DNA of 64,000 nucleotides from Sphingobacteriia bacterium (GTDB lineage Bacteria; Bacteroidota; Bacteroidia; Bacteroidales; UBA7960): NCBI GenBank assembly GCA_011390785.1, contig JAABRR010000017.1, positions 1 to 64,000 of the forward strand, read 5' to 3'. Shown piece by piece: positions 9,359 to 18,600 of this stretch (position 1 is its first letter; each line of letters starts with the position of its first letter). The notes under the pieces were generated by a model. It saw only the letters and a program-made list of their open reading frames with translations, ran no database searches and was not told where the DNA came from. The position numbers and the translations under genes were made by a program.

Positions 9359-9480
9359 GCACACCAAAATACAGGAATATGAGCGGTCTGCAAGCCCAGC
9401 GAGTTGACCGCGTCCTTCGTCCCCGGTTCCTGGTTGAACTAAATCCATGGGTAGAACCCATCTGCTTAGTCACGATTTTG
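9359..9480 (+). repeat. Dispersed repeat family copy C
   Basis: GCACACCAAAATACAGGAATATGAGCGGTCTGCAAGCCCAGCGAG...CGTCCTTCGTCCCCGGTTCCTGGTTGAACTAAATCCATGGGTAGAACCCAT; starts 3 bp after the toxin stop codon. Confidence 0.7.
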
Positions 9481-9894
9481 CATTCAGCATTTGTTGAAAA
9501 CCGATTTAACAGCTCACTTTCATCACCCCGGTTTTCTCTATCAACCATACAATCATCCCCTTCAGCATTAAATATTTTCCTGGCCATTCCATTCGCTTTA
9601 CTTTTGCTTTTGTAAACCAACTTTAATTTAATTATGAAATCAATAAACATTCTGATTATGGCAATTATATTACCAAAAGCCTGGAATATACTTGTTGCCA
9701 GCTGCCAGTGGCCCTGAAGTTGGATGATGAAATTCCCAATATTCTGTTATTTTGGATTATGCTGACCCATGCCTTGCGCAGCCAGAAGAAATATTGATGA
9801 TGTGATTACATTTGTATGTTAAGGGGTTGGGCTTAATACAAAAAACTCTGGCACATGGATAGAGAGTAAAAAAAAGAAAGAAATTATCATATTT

Positions 9895-10506
9895 ATGGAA
9901 ATAGATATTCGAAAAACAGAAACAAATGATTTTCTGATAACAGAAAACATTACCCGTGAAACATTCTGGAATTTGTTTAAATCCGGTTGCGATGAACATC
10001 TGGTTTTACATAACCTTAGAAAAAGTAATTGTTATATACCTAACCTTGACATGGTTGCCTTATCGGATAACAGAATAATAGGACATATTATAACTACAAA
10101 AGCCAAGGTAGTAAGCAATCAAAACAATGAATACCATGTTTTATGTGTTGGCCCAATTTCGGTTCTTCCTGAACTTCAAAAAAAAGGGATTGGGGGCAAA
10201 CTCTTAAATAAATCAATTGCTATTGCAAAAGACTTAGGTTTTTCGGGAATGATACTTTTTGGACACCCCGGTTATTATCAGCCTTTTGGATTTGTTAATG
10301 CGCAGAAATTCGGAATTACAACAAAAGAAGGATTGAATTTTGAGCCTTTTATGGCTTTAGAATTACATCAAAATGCTTTATTAACTGTAAGCGGTAAGTT
10401 TTATGAAGATAAAGCATTTGAGATTAATGAAGAAGAACTCAATGAGTTTGAAAAACTTTTTCCGGAAAAAGAGAAGGGCGACCCTAAAATTAACATTAAT
10501 CATTAG
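9895..10506 (+). CDS. GNAT-family N-acetyltransferase
   Basis: 203 aa; VLPELQKKGIGGKLLNKSIAIAKDLGFSGMILFGHPGYYQPFGF acetyl-CoA binding motif. Confidence 0.9.
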   Translation: MEIDIRKTETNDFLITENITRETFWNLFKSGCDEHLVLHNLRKSNCYIPNLDMVALSDNRIIGHIITTKAKVVSNQNNEYHVLCVGPISVLPELQKKGIGGKLLNKSIAIAKDLGFSGMILFGHPGYYQPFGFVNAQKFGITTKEGLNFEPFMALELHQNALLTVSGKFYEDKAFEINEEELNEFEKLFPEKEKGDPKININH

Positions 10507-10513
10507 AAGCAAA

Positions 10514-11575
10514 ATGACACTAGAAGAATTAGGATATAATGAAAAGTTTGAAGCATTCAGAATTGAACAAAAACTAAATGACTTTGAACCGGGAAGGATA
10601 ATCGCGGAACATAAGGAACGCTTTACCGTAAAAACAATGCAAGGAGAATATGAAGCCGAAATTACGGGAAATATGAGATTTTCAGCTCTTAGTCGTGAAG
10701 ATTTTCCGGCTGTGGGTGACTGGGTTGCTTTGACTACGTTTGATTCAGATTCTGCGATAATACACAGAATATTTCCAAGATTCTCAATTATTAAACGACA
10801 AGCAGTTGGACATTTCGGAGAGATTCAAATGATAGCCACAAATATTGATTTCGCTTTTTTAATTCAGGCAGCTGATAGAGATTTCAATATCAACAGACTT
10901 GAAAGATACCTGACTATTTGTTATTCATCAAATGTTAGCCCTATAATTGTACTTAATAAAATTGACCTAATTGATGAGCAAAGATTAGATGAGCTATTGG
11001 AAAGTATTAAGTTGCGAATTAAGGATGTTCCAGTTATTGCTCTTAGTAACGAGACTCAAAACGGATACGAAACCATCAGAAAAACTATTGAAAAGGGGAA
11101 AACGTATTGTATGCTTGGTTCTTCAGGAGTTGGAAAATCAACCCTATTAAATAATCTTTCTGGCAGAAATATAATGAAAACGGATTTGATTAGTCAAAGT
11201 ACCAGTAAGGGGAGGCATATAACGAGCCATAGAGAATTAATTATTCTTGAAAGTGGTGGAATTCTTGTTGATAATCCCGGCATGAGAGAAGTAGGAATTG
11301 CCGACACAGCCTATGGATTAGAAACTACCTTTGACAAAATTATTAGTCTCTCTCATAATTGCAAATTCAAAGATTGTACCCATACAACTGAGACTGGCTG
11401 TTCAGTTCTGGAAGCCGTTGAAAAAGGAGAAATAGAAAAAAGCACCTTCGAAAATTACCTGCGGCTGGAAAGAGAAAAAGCACATTTTGAATCAACGGTT
11501 GAAGAACGACGCAAGAAAGATAAAGAATTTGGGAAAATGCAAAAGAAGTATAAAAAAGATATAGGCAAAAAATAG
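10514..11575 (+). CDS. rsgA: Ribosome small-subunit-dependent GTPase A (RsgA/YjeQ family)
   Basis: GSSGVGKSTLLNNL P-loop, NKIDL, circularly permuted order, C-terminal CKFKDCTHTTETGCSVLEA zinc motif; start set at 10514 (MTLEELGYNEKFEAF). Confidence 0.92.
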   Translation: MTLEELGYNEKFEAFRIEQKLNDFEPGRIIAEHKERFTVKTMQGEYEAEITGNMRFSALSREDFPAVGDWVALTTFDSDSAIIHRIFPRFSIIKRQAVGHFGEIQMIATNIDFAFLIQAADRDFNINRLERYLTICYSSNVSPIIVLNKIDLIDEQRLDELLESIKLRIKDVPVIALSNETQNGYETIRKTIEKGKTYCMLGSSGVGKSTLLNNLSGRNIMKTDLISQSTSKGRHITSHRELIILESGGILVDNPGMREVGIADTAYGLETTFDKIISLSHNCKFKDCTHTTETGCSVLEAVEKGEIEKSTFENYLRLEREKAHFESTVEERRKKDKEFGKMQKKYKKDIGKK

Positions 11576-11582
11576 GTACTAA

Positions 11583-11700
11583 GCGCAATAATAAGGAATA
11601 TGGCGACACGACCCGGCGATTGTTAGATTCGCTGAGCCCGAGCTCATTCCGCGATTAACAGTTGAACTAAATTCCTGGGCAGAACCCATCGGGGGGAGAT
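11583..11700 (+). repeat. Dispersed repeat family copy D
   Basis: GCGCAATAATAAGGAATATGGCGAC...GTTGAACTAAATTCCTGGGCAGAACCCATC; starts 8 bp after the rsgA stop. Confidence 0.65.
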
Positions 11701-11767
11701 TACCACCTTAATTAATAAATCGAAAGAAAAATCAAGCTAAAACTATAACCGGGATGTTATAATCTGA

Positions 11768-11815
11768 GCAGGCTCCGGGGCAACTCATGGTTGAGTGTTT
11801 GCCCGCAGAGCCTGC
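11768..11815. terminator. Probable terminator/hairpin between rsgA and dctM
   Basis: GCAGGCTC (11768-11775) / GAGCCTGC (11808-11815) with further internal pairing, followed on + by TGTTTTTATT. Confidence 0.6.
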
Positions 11816-11841
11816 CTGTTTTTATTATTTTTCTATTCCTA

Positions 11842-13137
11842 TCAGAATCCAAACAAACCCGGTAACCACAAGCTAAGCTTCGGTATGTAAGTAACAAGCA
11901 TCAGGGTAACAATCATTGCGATAAAGAAGGGTATCAGGGGTCTTATGACTTTCTCAATACTGATCTTGGCAACGCTGCAACCGATAAAGAGTACTGATCC
12001 TACAGGGGGTGTGCAAAGGCCAACGCTAAGGTTCATCACCATAATGATTCCAAAATGGATCGGATCCATTCCCAGGCCTACCACTACCGGTAAGAAAATG
12101 GGTGTGAAGATTAGCACGGCAGGTGTCATATCCATAAAAACACCCACAAATAGCAGTATAAGGTTAATAACCAGTAAGATAACGAAGGGATTAGAACTCA
12201 TGGAAAGCAATCCTTCACTTACACTTTGCGGTATGTTGGCGTAAGACATTACCCATGATAATCCCATGGATGTGGCTACCAGCAACAATACGATAGCAGT
12301 TACCCCAACAGTTCGCAAAAGAATCTGTGGTATGTCATTGAACTTAACCTGTTTGTAAATCATGGAAAGAATTAGGGTGTAAAGCACTGCCACTGCTGAT
12401 GCTTCGGTGGCTGTAAAGTAGCCGGCAATGATACCGCCAATTACAATTACCAGCAACAAAAGGCTTGGTATGGCATCAAGGAACTTAAATATGGCAGTTT
12501 TAAACCCTACCACTTCTCCAACAGGGTATTTCTTTTTGTACGCAAATATTGCGGCAACTGCCATAAGAACGATGCCTGTTAAAATTCCAGGAATATAACC
12601 GGCAAGGAACAGAGCTGCAATAGAGGCACCTCCACTGGCCAGGCTATAAACAATCAAAATATTGCTGGGAGGTATTACCAGCCCCGTAGTAGCAGATGTA
12701 ATATTTACGGCTGCACTGTAAGCTCTGTCGTATCCTTCTTCTTCCATTTTTGGGGTCATAAAACTACCGATGGCCGAAGCAGAGGCAGCAGCCGAACCAG
12801 AAATAGATCCAAAAAGCATGTTGGCAATAATGTTTACAAAAGCGAGTCCGCCGGGTAATCTGCCTACCAGAACTTTGGCAAAATCTATCAGTCGTAAGGC
12901 AATCCCCCCCTGGTTCATTAGCTGTCCGGCCAATATAAAGAAGGGTATGGCAAGCAGAGCAAAGCTATCGAGTGCCGTTGCCATGCGTTGGGCAAATGTA
13001 GTAAATGCCGGAATAGGCATAATGCTGATTAGCAGGGTAATGCTTCCGGAAATCCCGATGCTGTAAGCAATGGGAACTCCCAAAGCAAGCAGGGCAATAA
13101 ACGATACAACGAGAATTATAATTTCTAGATAATCCAT
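11842..13137 (-). CDS. dctM: TRAP transporter large permease (DctM)
   Basis: 431 aa; multi-TM, GVPIAYSIGISG, FFILAGQLMNQGGIALRLIDFA, GSISGSAAASASAIG. Confidence 0.95.
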   Translation of the reverse strand: MDYLEIIILVVSFIALLALGVPIAYSIGISGSITLLISIMPIPAFTTFAQRMATALDSFALLAIPFFILAGQLMNQGGIALRLIDFAKVLVGRLPGGLAFVNIIANMLFGSISGSAAASASAIGSFMTPKMEEEGYDRAYSAAVNITSATTGLVIPPSNILIVYSLASGGASIAALFLAGYIPGILTGIVLMAVAAIFAYKKKYPVGEVVGFKTAIFKFLDAIPSLLLLVIVIGGIIAGYFTATEASAVAVLYTLILSMIYKQVKFNDIPQILLRTVGVTAIVLLLVATSMGLSWVMSYANIPQSVSEGLLSMSSNPFVILLVINLILLFVGVFMDMTPAVLIFTPIFLPVVVGLGMDPIHFGIIMVMNLSVGLCTPPVGSVLFIGCSVAKISIEKVIRPLIPFFIAMIVTLMLVTYIPKLSLWLPGLFGF

Positions 13138-13151
13138 GGTTTTTTCTTTTC

Positions 13152-13652
13152 TTAAGATGCAATATTGTTGGGTTGATTTTCTTTCTGTTTATGCCAGGTA
13201 ATCATTATGTCTGTTATAGCATAGTAAATAATAAACAGGCCACTCAATGGTAAAACGGTGTAAACATAAGCTACCGGGATCTGCAATGCAGGACTGATCT
13301 GTTTCAGGTGGAAGGTAATGTAAACCAGGTTTGATCCACCCCCGATCAGGATGATCAAAGCAAAGACCATGATCAGAAAATCAATTAAGGTAGATTGTAT
13401 CTTTTTGTTTTTCTCAGATAGTTTGGCTGACAACAAATCTATGGCCAGGTGTTGCTTTTGGCCGGTTGCATAAGCAGCTCCCATCAATCCCACCCAGATC
13501 AACAGAAAGCCTGCCAGTTCATCGGTGAAGGAACTGGGGTGCCCAATAATAAACCGGCTGGCTACCTGCCAGAGCACATTTACAACCAGTATGCCCATCA
13601 GGATTGTTACCAGCCATCCCAGAAATTTGTCAACATTTTTGCGATACTTCAT
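13152..13652 (-). CDS. dctQ: TRAP transporter small permease (DctQ)
   Basis: 166 aa four-TM protein adjacent to dctM; NVLWQVASRFIIGHPSSFTDELAGFLLIWVGLMGAAYA. Confidence 0.92.
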   Translation of the reverse strand: MKYRKNVDKFLGWLVTILMGILVVNVLWQVASRFIIGHPSSFTDELAGFLLIWVGLMGAAYATGQKQHLAIDLLSAKLSEKNKKIQSTLIDFLIMVFALIILIGGGSNLVYITFHLKQISPALQIPVAYVYTVLPLSGLFIIYYAITDIMITWHKQKENQPNNIAS

Positions 13653-13703
13653 ATGAAATAAATTTTATCTTTTGAATGAATTTGTAAAAAACGAATGCAG
13701 TTG

Positions 13704-14708
13704 CTATTCTTGTAGTTCCTGGATTCTTTTAATCAGGCCATATAACCTTTCATCTTCTTTATAAGCATCATAAAGGGGTTGCACCAATTCAATAAATGGC
13801 GTTTTATCAGGATAAATAACTTCTACTCCTGCTTTTTTTACCTGTTCCAGAGAATGTTGTTCTGATTCAATCCATAATTCGCGCTGATGAACAGCCGATT
13901 CATCCGCTGCTTCCTGTAACCACTGCTTTTCCTGCGGGGTAAGCGTATTCCATATTTTGGTGCTGATGAGCAAAACATCCGGAATGGTAGAATGCTCGTT
14001 GAGAGAATAATATTTACAAACTTCGTAGTGATGTGAAAGATAGAAACTCGGGGGATTGTTTTCTGCTCCATCAACCACACCTCCCTGCAAAGCGGTGTAA
14101 AGTTCGCCCCAGGAAATGGGTGTTGGTGAGCCGTTAAAAGTTCGAACCATATTTACTGCTGACGGGCTTTGCATAACCCTTATCTTTAATCCTCTCAGGT
14201 CATCGGGATGGTTAATCGGGCGGTCCTTGGTGTAAAAACTCCGGCTTCCTGCATCATAAAAGGTGAGCCCGCGAAGCCAGAACTCTTCTCCATCTTCCAG
14301 TATTTCGCGGCCAATAGGACCGTCAAAAACCTTTTGTGAATGCTCGCGGCTGGTAAAAATATAGGGAAGTCCGAATACACGATAGGAAGGGGCAAAACCT
14401 TCCATGATCGCCGCTGACACTTTTGTTATGGCCAGACTACCGATCTGCAACATCTCCACATTTTCCCTTTCCGAACCTAATTGTCCGCTTGGGTAAATGT
14501 CTAGTCGCATCGTTCCATTTGACTTTTCAGCTACTTTCTCGGCCATGTAAACCATGCCCTGGTGAACAGAGTGGCTGGGGTCGAGTCCATGGGCAAGCTT
14601 GAGAACGGTTGTATCGTCCTGGTTAGAACAACCTGCGAAAATCAGAAGTAAAAGTGGAAGTGTTAAAATAAAAGGAATGATTCTACGGGTATAGCCTTTC
14701 ATGGGCAA
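13704..14708 (-). CDS. dctP: TRAP transporter substrate-binding lipoprotein (DctP family)
   Basis: 334 aa; lipobox FAGC; LKLAHGLDPSHSVHQGMVYMAEKV...GGVVDGAENNPPSFYLSHHYEVCKYYSLNEHS. Confidence 0.95.
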   Translation of the reverse strand: MPMKGYTRRIIPFILTLPLLLLIFAGCSNQDDTTVLKLAHGLDPSHSVHQGMVYMAEKVAEKSNGTMRLDIYPSGQLGSERENVEMLQIGSLAITKVSAAIMEGFAPSYRVFGLPYIFTSREHSQKVFDGPIGREILEDGEEFWLRGLTFYDAGSRSFYTKDRPINHPDDLRGLKIRVMQSPSAVNMVRTFNGSPTPISWGELYTALQGGVVDGAENNPPSFYLSHHYEVCKYYSLNEHSTIPDVLLISTKIWNTLTPQEKQWLQEAADESAVHQRELWIESEQHSLEQVKKAGVEVIYPDKTPFIELVQPLYDAYKEDERLYGLIKRIQELQE

Positions 14709-14756
14709 TAGATTTTAGGTGTTTATATTCAAAATGTAAACAGGTGCAAGAAATAA

Positions 14757-15428
14757 TTATGACCTTATTTTTTTCAAAATTACTGAAATGTGGTTTGCTC
14801 TGTCTTCAAGCAATCCAAAGTTACGTTGTTTTATAATATCGGCACTAATTAACTGGCTGCCCATTCCTACACAGGTAACACCCGCGTCGAACCATGCTTT
14901 CAGGTTTTCTTCATCGGGGGTAACCCCACCTGTAGGCATAATGCTGGTCCAGGGCATGGGGCCTTTTACAGCCTTCACAAACTCAGGGCCGCCCACCTGT
15001 GTGCCAGGGAATATTTTAACAATTTCAGCTCCCAGCTCCTCTGCTCTTGAAATCTCAGTTACCGAGCCACAACCTGGCGACCATGATATTTTGCGCCTGT
15101 TACAAACTATGGCAATATCTTCTTTTATTACCGGCGAAACAATAAAATTGGTTCCCAGTTGAATGTAAATTGAAGCAGTTCCTGCATCCATAACAGATCC
15201 TGTTCCGAGCACAACTTCGGGCAATTCTTTTCGCACTCTTTTATTAAGTTCAGAAAATACTTCGTGGGCAAAATCGCCCCGGTTGGTAAATTCAAAAACG
15301 TTTAATCCCCCTTTAAAGCAGGCATGAATGATTTGAAAACATATCTCCGGGTCAGCGTTGTAAAAAACCGGAATAACTCCTGATTGCTGCATGGCAATCG
15401 CTGTTTGAATTCTTGAAAAACGGGCCAT
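14757..15428 (-). CDS. eda: KDPG/KHG aldolase (2-dehydro-3-deoxy-phosphogluconate aldolase)
   Basis: TRIQTAIAMQQSGVIPVFYNADPE..., VLGTGSVMDAGTA, SPGCGSVTE, KIFPGTQVGGPEFVKAVKGPMPWTSIMPTGGV; start set to MARFSRI at 15428. Confidence 0.9.
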   Translation of the reverse strand: MARFSRIQTAIAMQQSGVIPVFYNADPEICFQIIHACFKGGLNVFEFTNRGDFAHEVFSELNKRVRKELPEVVLGTGSVMDAGTASIYIQLGTNFIVSPVIKEDIAIVCNRRKISWSPGCGSVTEISRAEELGAEIVKIFPGTQVGGPEFVKAVKGPMPWTSIMPTGGVTPDEENLKAWFDAGVTCVGMGSQLISADIIKQRNFGLLEDRANHISVILKKIRS

Positions 15429-15444
15429 AATATATATAAATTTA

Positions 15445-15458
15445 TACAATCGATTGTA
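15445..15458. promoter_or_regulatory. LacI-type operator TACAATCGATTGTA (eda proximal)
   Basis: Perfect 14-bp palindrome 17 bp upstream of eda start; recurs at three other intergenic sites. Confidence 0.85.
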
Positions 15459-15543
15459 CAAAAATAACTATCTTTAGTCAATTGCGAAGCAAAACATGAT
15501 ATTTTTTGTAATCTTTTTTGCTTACGATATTACGGGGAATATG

Positions 15544-15557
15544 TACAATCGATTGTA
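15544..15557. promoter_or_regulatory. LacI-type operator TACAATCGATTGTA (eda distal)
   Basis: Second identical palindrome exactly 99 bp from the first. Confidence 0.85.
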
Positions 15558-15669
15558 TTGTTGAAATACCAAACTTTTTGAAATACAAAAAGGCCTGCAG
15601 ATTTTCAACCAGCTAAATGTTAATTTCTTTAAGGAAGATATGTCTTTCTGAAAACAGGAGATAGAAAGC

Positions 15670-18600
15670 TTAAAACGGCTCAATCCTCACCTTCGCTTTA
15701 TAAACCTGTGTTTTTGCCCTGTACTTATTATACACCCAAAAACTGGTGCAACCCACACCACTGGTAGCGTAATCATAGTTGAAGGTTATTCCATCAAACG
15801 GGGTTAGTTGATAGGGGTATAGTGCACGGGTCAGGTTGTTGGTATCGAACATATGTGCACTGTAATTAAACAGGTTATCGCCCGAGAATTTCAGCCCGTT
15901 ACCCTGCTCGTCTGAAAATTTCACCCAGCGGGTATCGGTTTTCAAACCATGATCCTGGGGGATAAGATAGGGGACATATTCCTCTTTTACGGTGGTATTG
16001 TAGATGTTGATCTTTGCACCGGTCTTGCGGTCGGGGTAGTTCTCAAAGGGCCCGCGGCCATACCAGGTAATGTTTTCAAAACTTTGAGGCAGAACCATCT
16101 GAATGCCAGCTTTGGGCAACCAGGCTGGCATAACGCCCCAGGGAGTCAGGGTATGTTCCAAATCTATCATTCCCCAACCATCTACATAGTAAACAAACAG
16201 ATTCTCGAAACCAGCTCCGAAATGGGTTGCATGGGCATTGACTTCGAATTCTATTTTAACTCTCTGATCTTCGGTAATAGAATGGGCCATTTTCCAGGTT
16301 TTCCATTCCAGCTGATCGAGCCCTGCAGAAAACCAGGTGTTGGAAACACCATTGCCCATTCCTTCCGAATAATGCATGTCTCCTGTGCGCCATCTGGGCC
16401 ATCCATCCAGTTCGTTTGCCGTTGAAGCTCTCCAGACACTGGTTTTCGGACCTTCTGCAAGGTATTGTTTACCATTGATTATCATTGAGATTATACTCCC
16501 TTTTTCTTTGGAGAATGTATATTCAAAGCCATTTCCTTTCACCAGCAAATCATCATTTTGCACGCTAACTATGGGGGTTGTTGATTCAGAAGGTTGAGCA
16601 GCCACGGAACTTGCATGCCAGGGAAGTTCAAGCTGCTCCCAGGCAACTTCATGTCCTTTCGCAGCCCATAGGGTATTTTCTTTTAATATAAATGATATTT
16701 CCACTCTGTATTCTTTTCCTGGAAGAATTTCCGGTTTTTGAAATGGCAAGGTAATTTCCCCGGTTTTTTGGGCGGCTACATTTGCAACGAATGACCCTTT
16801 CTGCAACAATTCGCCATCAGCCCAGAGCTTCCAATTGGCATTCAGTTCATTGAGATTGGTAAAATGGAAACGATTGGTAAGCAGAATAGTCCCTTCTTCA
16901 GCGTTGATCCATTCGGCTTTCATGGGTTGGGCCGATCTTTTTATCTGCCACATCTCGGGTTGTATGGTTCTGTCGGGCCAGATGGTGCCATAAGTCCGGC
17001 CACCAATTCCCATGCTGAAAAACTCTCCGGCAACGATTTCTGATTCAAAATCGAGCCATAGCAGCGACTGGCCCAGCAATTCCGGGTCATCTGCAAGAAC
17101 ATTCTCCATTTTCAGGGCGCGATCGAAAATTCGTACCTTATCAATCATGGCATTGGCAAGATATCCGTCATGTTCCTGTCCGTCAATTTCCGGATTTCGG
17201 CCAATGTTTACCTGGAAGGGGAAGTTGCGGATGTTTCCGTTGCATGCTGCTGAACCCATCAATTCATCATTAAGATAGAGCATCAGGTTTTCACCATTGT
17301 AAATGCCTGTTAATTGGTGCCAGTTGTTTTCCCAGTTGGCGGGAAGTTTTATTTTTAGTGAAACCCGCTGTTGGGTTGTTACATAAAACTCGAGTTCATC
17401 TGCTGATATCTGACTGATTCCAAACTGGTTGCCCCCTTTGGTAAGATAAGTTCCTGTGCCATTCCATTTTTTGGGAAACAATCTTAGGGAAAGAGTTAGC
17501 TCGTCGGTAGTGATATCCAGTTTAGGGTGTCGGTAAACTTCTACCCATTCATCATGTCCGGTAAGATTCACATATCCGTTTTCCACTTTTGCCCTGCCCA
17601 TGATGGAAACATTAATATCACCGGGTGATTTGTCATTAAGCAACCGGACCGGGACGCGAATACCTGGAGATACGAAATCCCATATGGCGCCACCGGTAAG
17701 TCTTGGATATTCATAAATAAGCTCCCAGTATTCATCCAGTCCACCCACTGCATTGCCTGTTGCTGCAAGGTATTCGTCCATAAACGAAGGGCGTGGGTCA
17801 ATGCTATCGGGGGTATAAGCAAACCATGTTTTATATTCGAAGGGAGTGCCATAGCGTGGACCAACAATCTCTTCGCATTGCATCGGATTATTAAAAGGGT
17901 TTTCATCCCGGTTTCCTCCGTACATCCATGCTGGCCGGCTGGGGTCAAGTCGTTTTCCTTCGGCAATGAGTGCACACAGGTTTTCACCCCATCCGCTTTC
18001 ATTTCCGGCACTCCACATGATGATGGATGGGTGGTTGCGGTCGCGCAGCACCATTTTGCGCACCCGATCCAGGTACATAGGTTTCCATTCGGGAAGATCG
18101 GAGAGATATTCAGTTGCATGGGCTTCCACCCCGGCTTCGTCAATTACATACAAACCGTACTCATCTGCCAGCTGCAGGTATTCTATGTTTGGGGGATAAT
18201 GGGATGTTCGTACACTGTTGATATTGAACTGCTTCATTAATTCAAAATCCTTTCGGATGGTTTCCACATTCATGGTATTCCCCAGGTCGGGGTGCTGCAT
18301 GTGGCTGTTGATGCTATTGAGTTTTACCCCAACACCATTAACCAGAAGTGCCTGATTGCGAACTTCCACTTTCCGGAATCCAACCCTGTTGGAGAGAATG
18401 GCTGTTACTTCACTTCCTTTTAGCAATTCAAGTGTTATATGATATAAGTTGGGTTTTTCTGCCGACCATTTTTCAGGGTTGTTAATTGTGGCTGAAAATT
18501 TTATCTTTTGCTCTCCGTTGGCAGTAATTCGGGTTGAGCGCGACTGAAACTGAGAAATCTGCTCATGATCTTTGTTGTAAATTGTGGCTCGTACTCTGTA

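Noticed and set aside
9303-9650. ORFs on both strands around repeat C (9303-9650 -, 9379-9615 +)
   Set aside because: They span the repeat itself and have no protein-like signature; interpreted as non-coding repeat DNA.
9600-9780. Short + frame FNYEINKHSDYGNYITKSLEYTCCQLPVALKLDDEIPNILLFWIMLTHALRSQKKY
   Set aside because: No start codon and no recognised family; could be a gene relic but unsupported.
5381-11700. Calling the region a bona fide integron
   Set aside because: No integrase gene in window, core boxes only partly match consensus, and repeats A-D do not show the classic attC palindrome; only an integron-like or cassette-like hypothesis is warranted.
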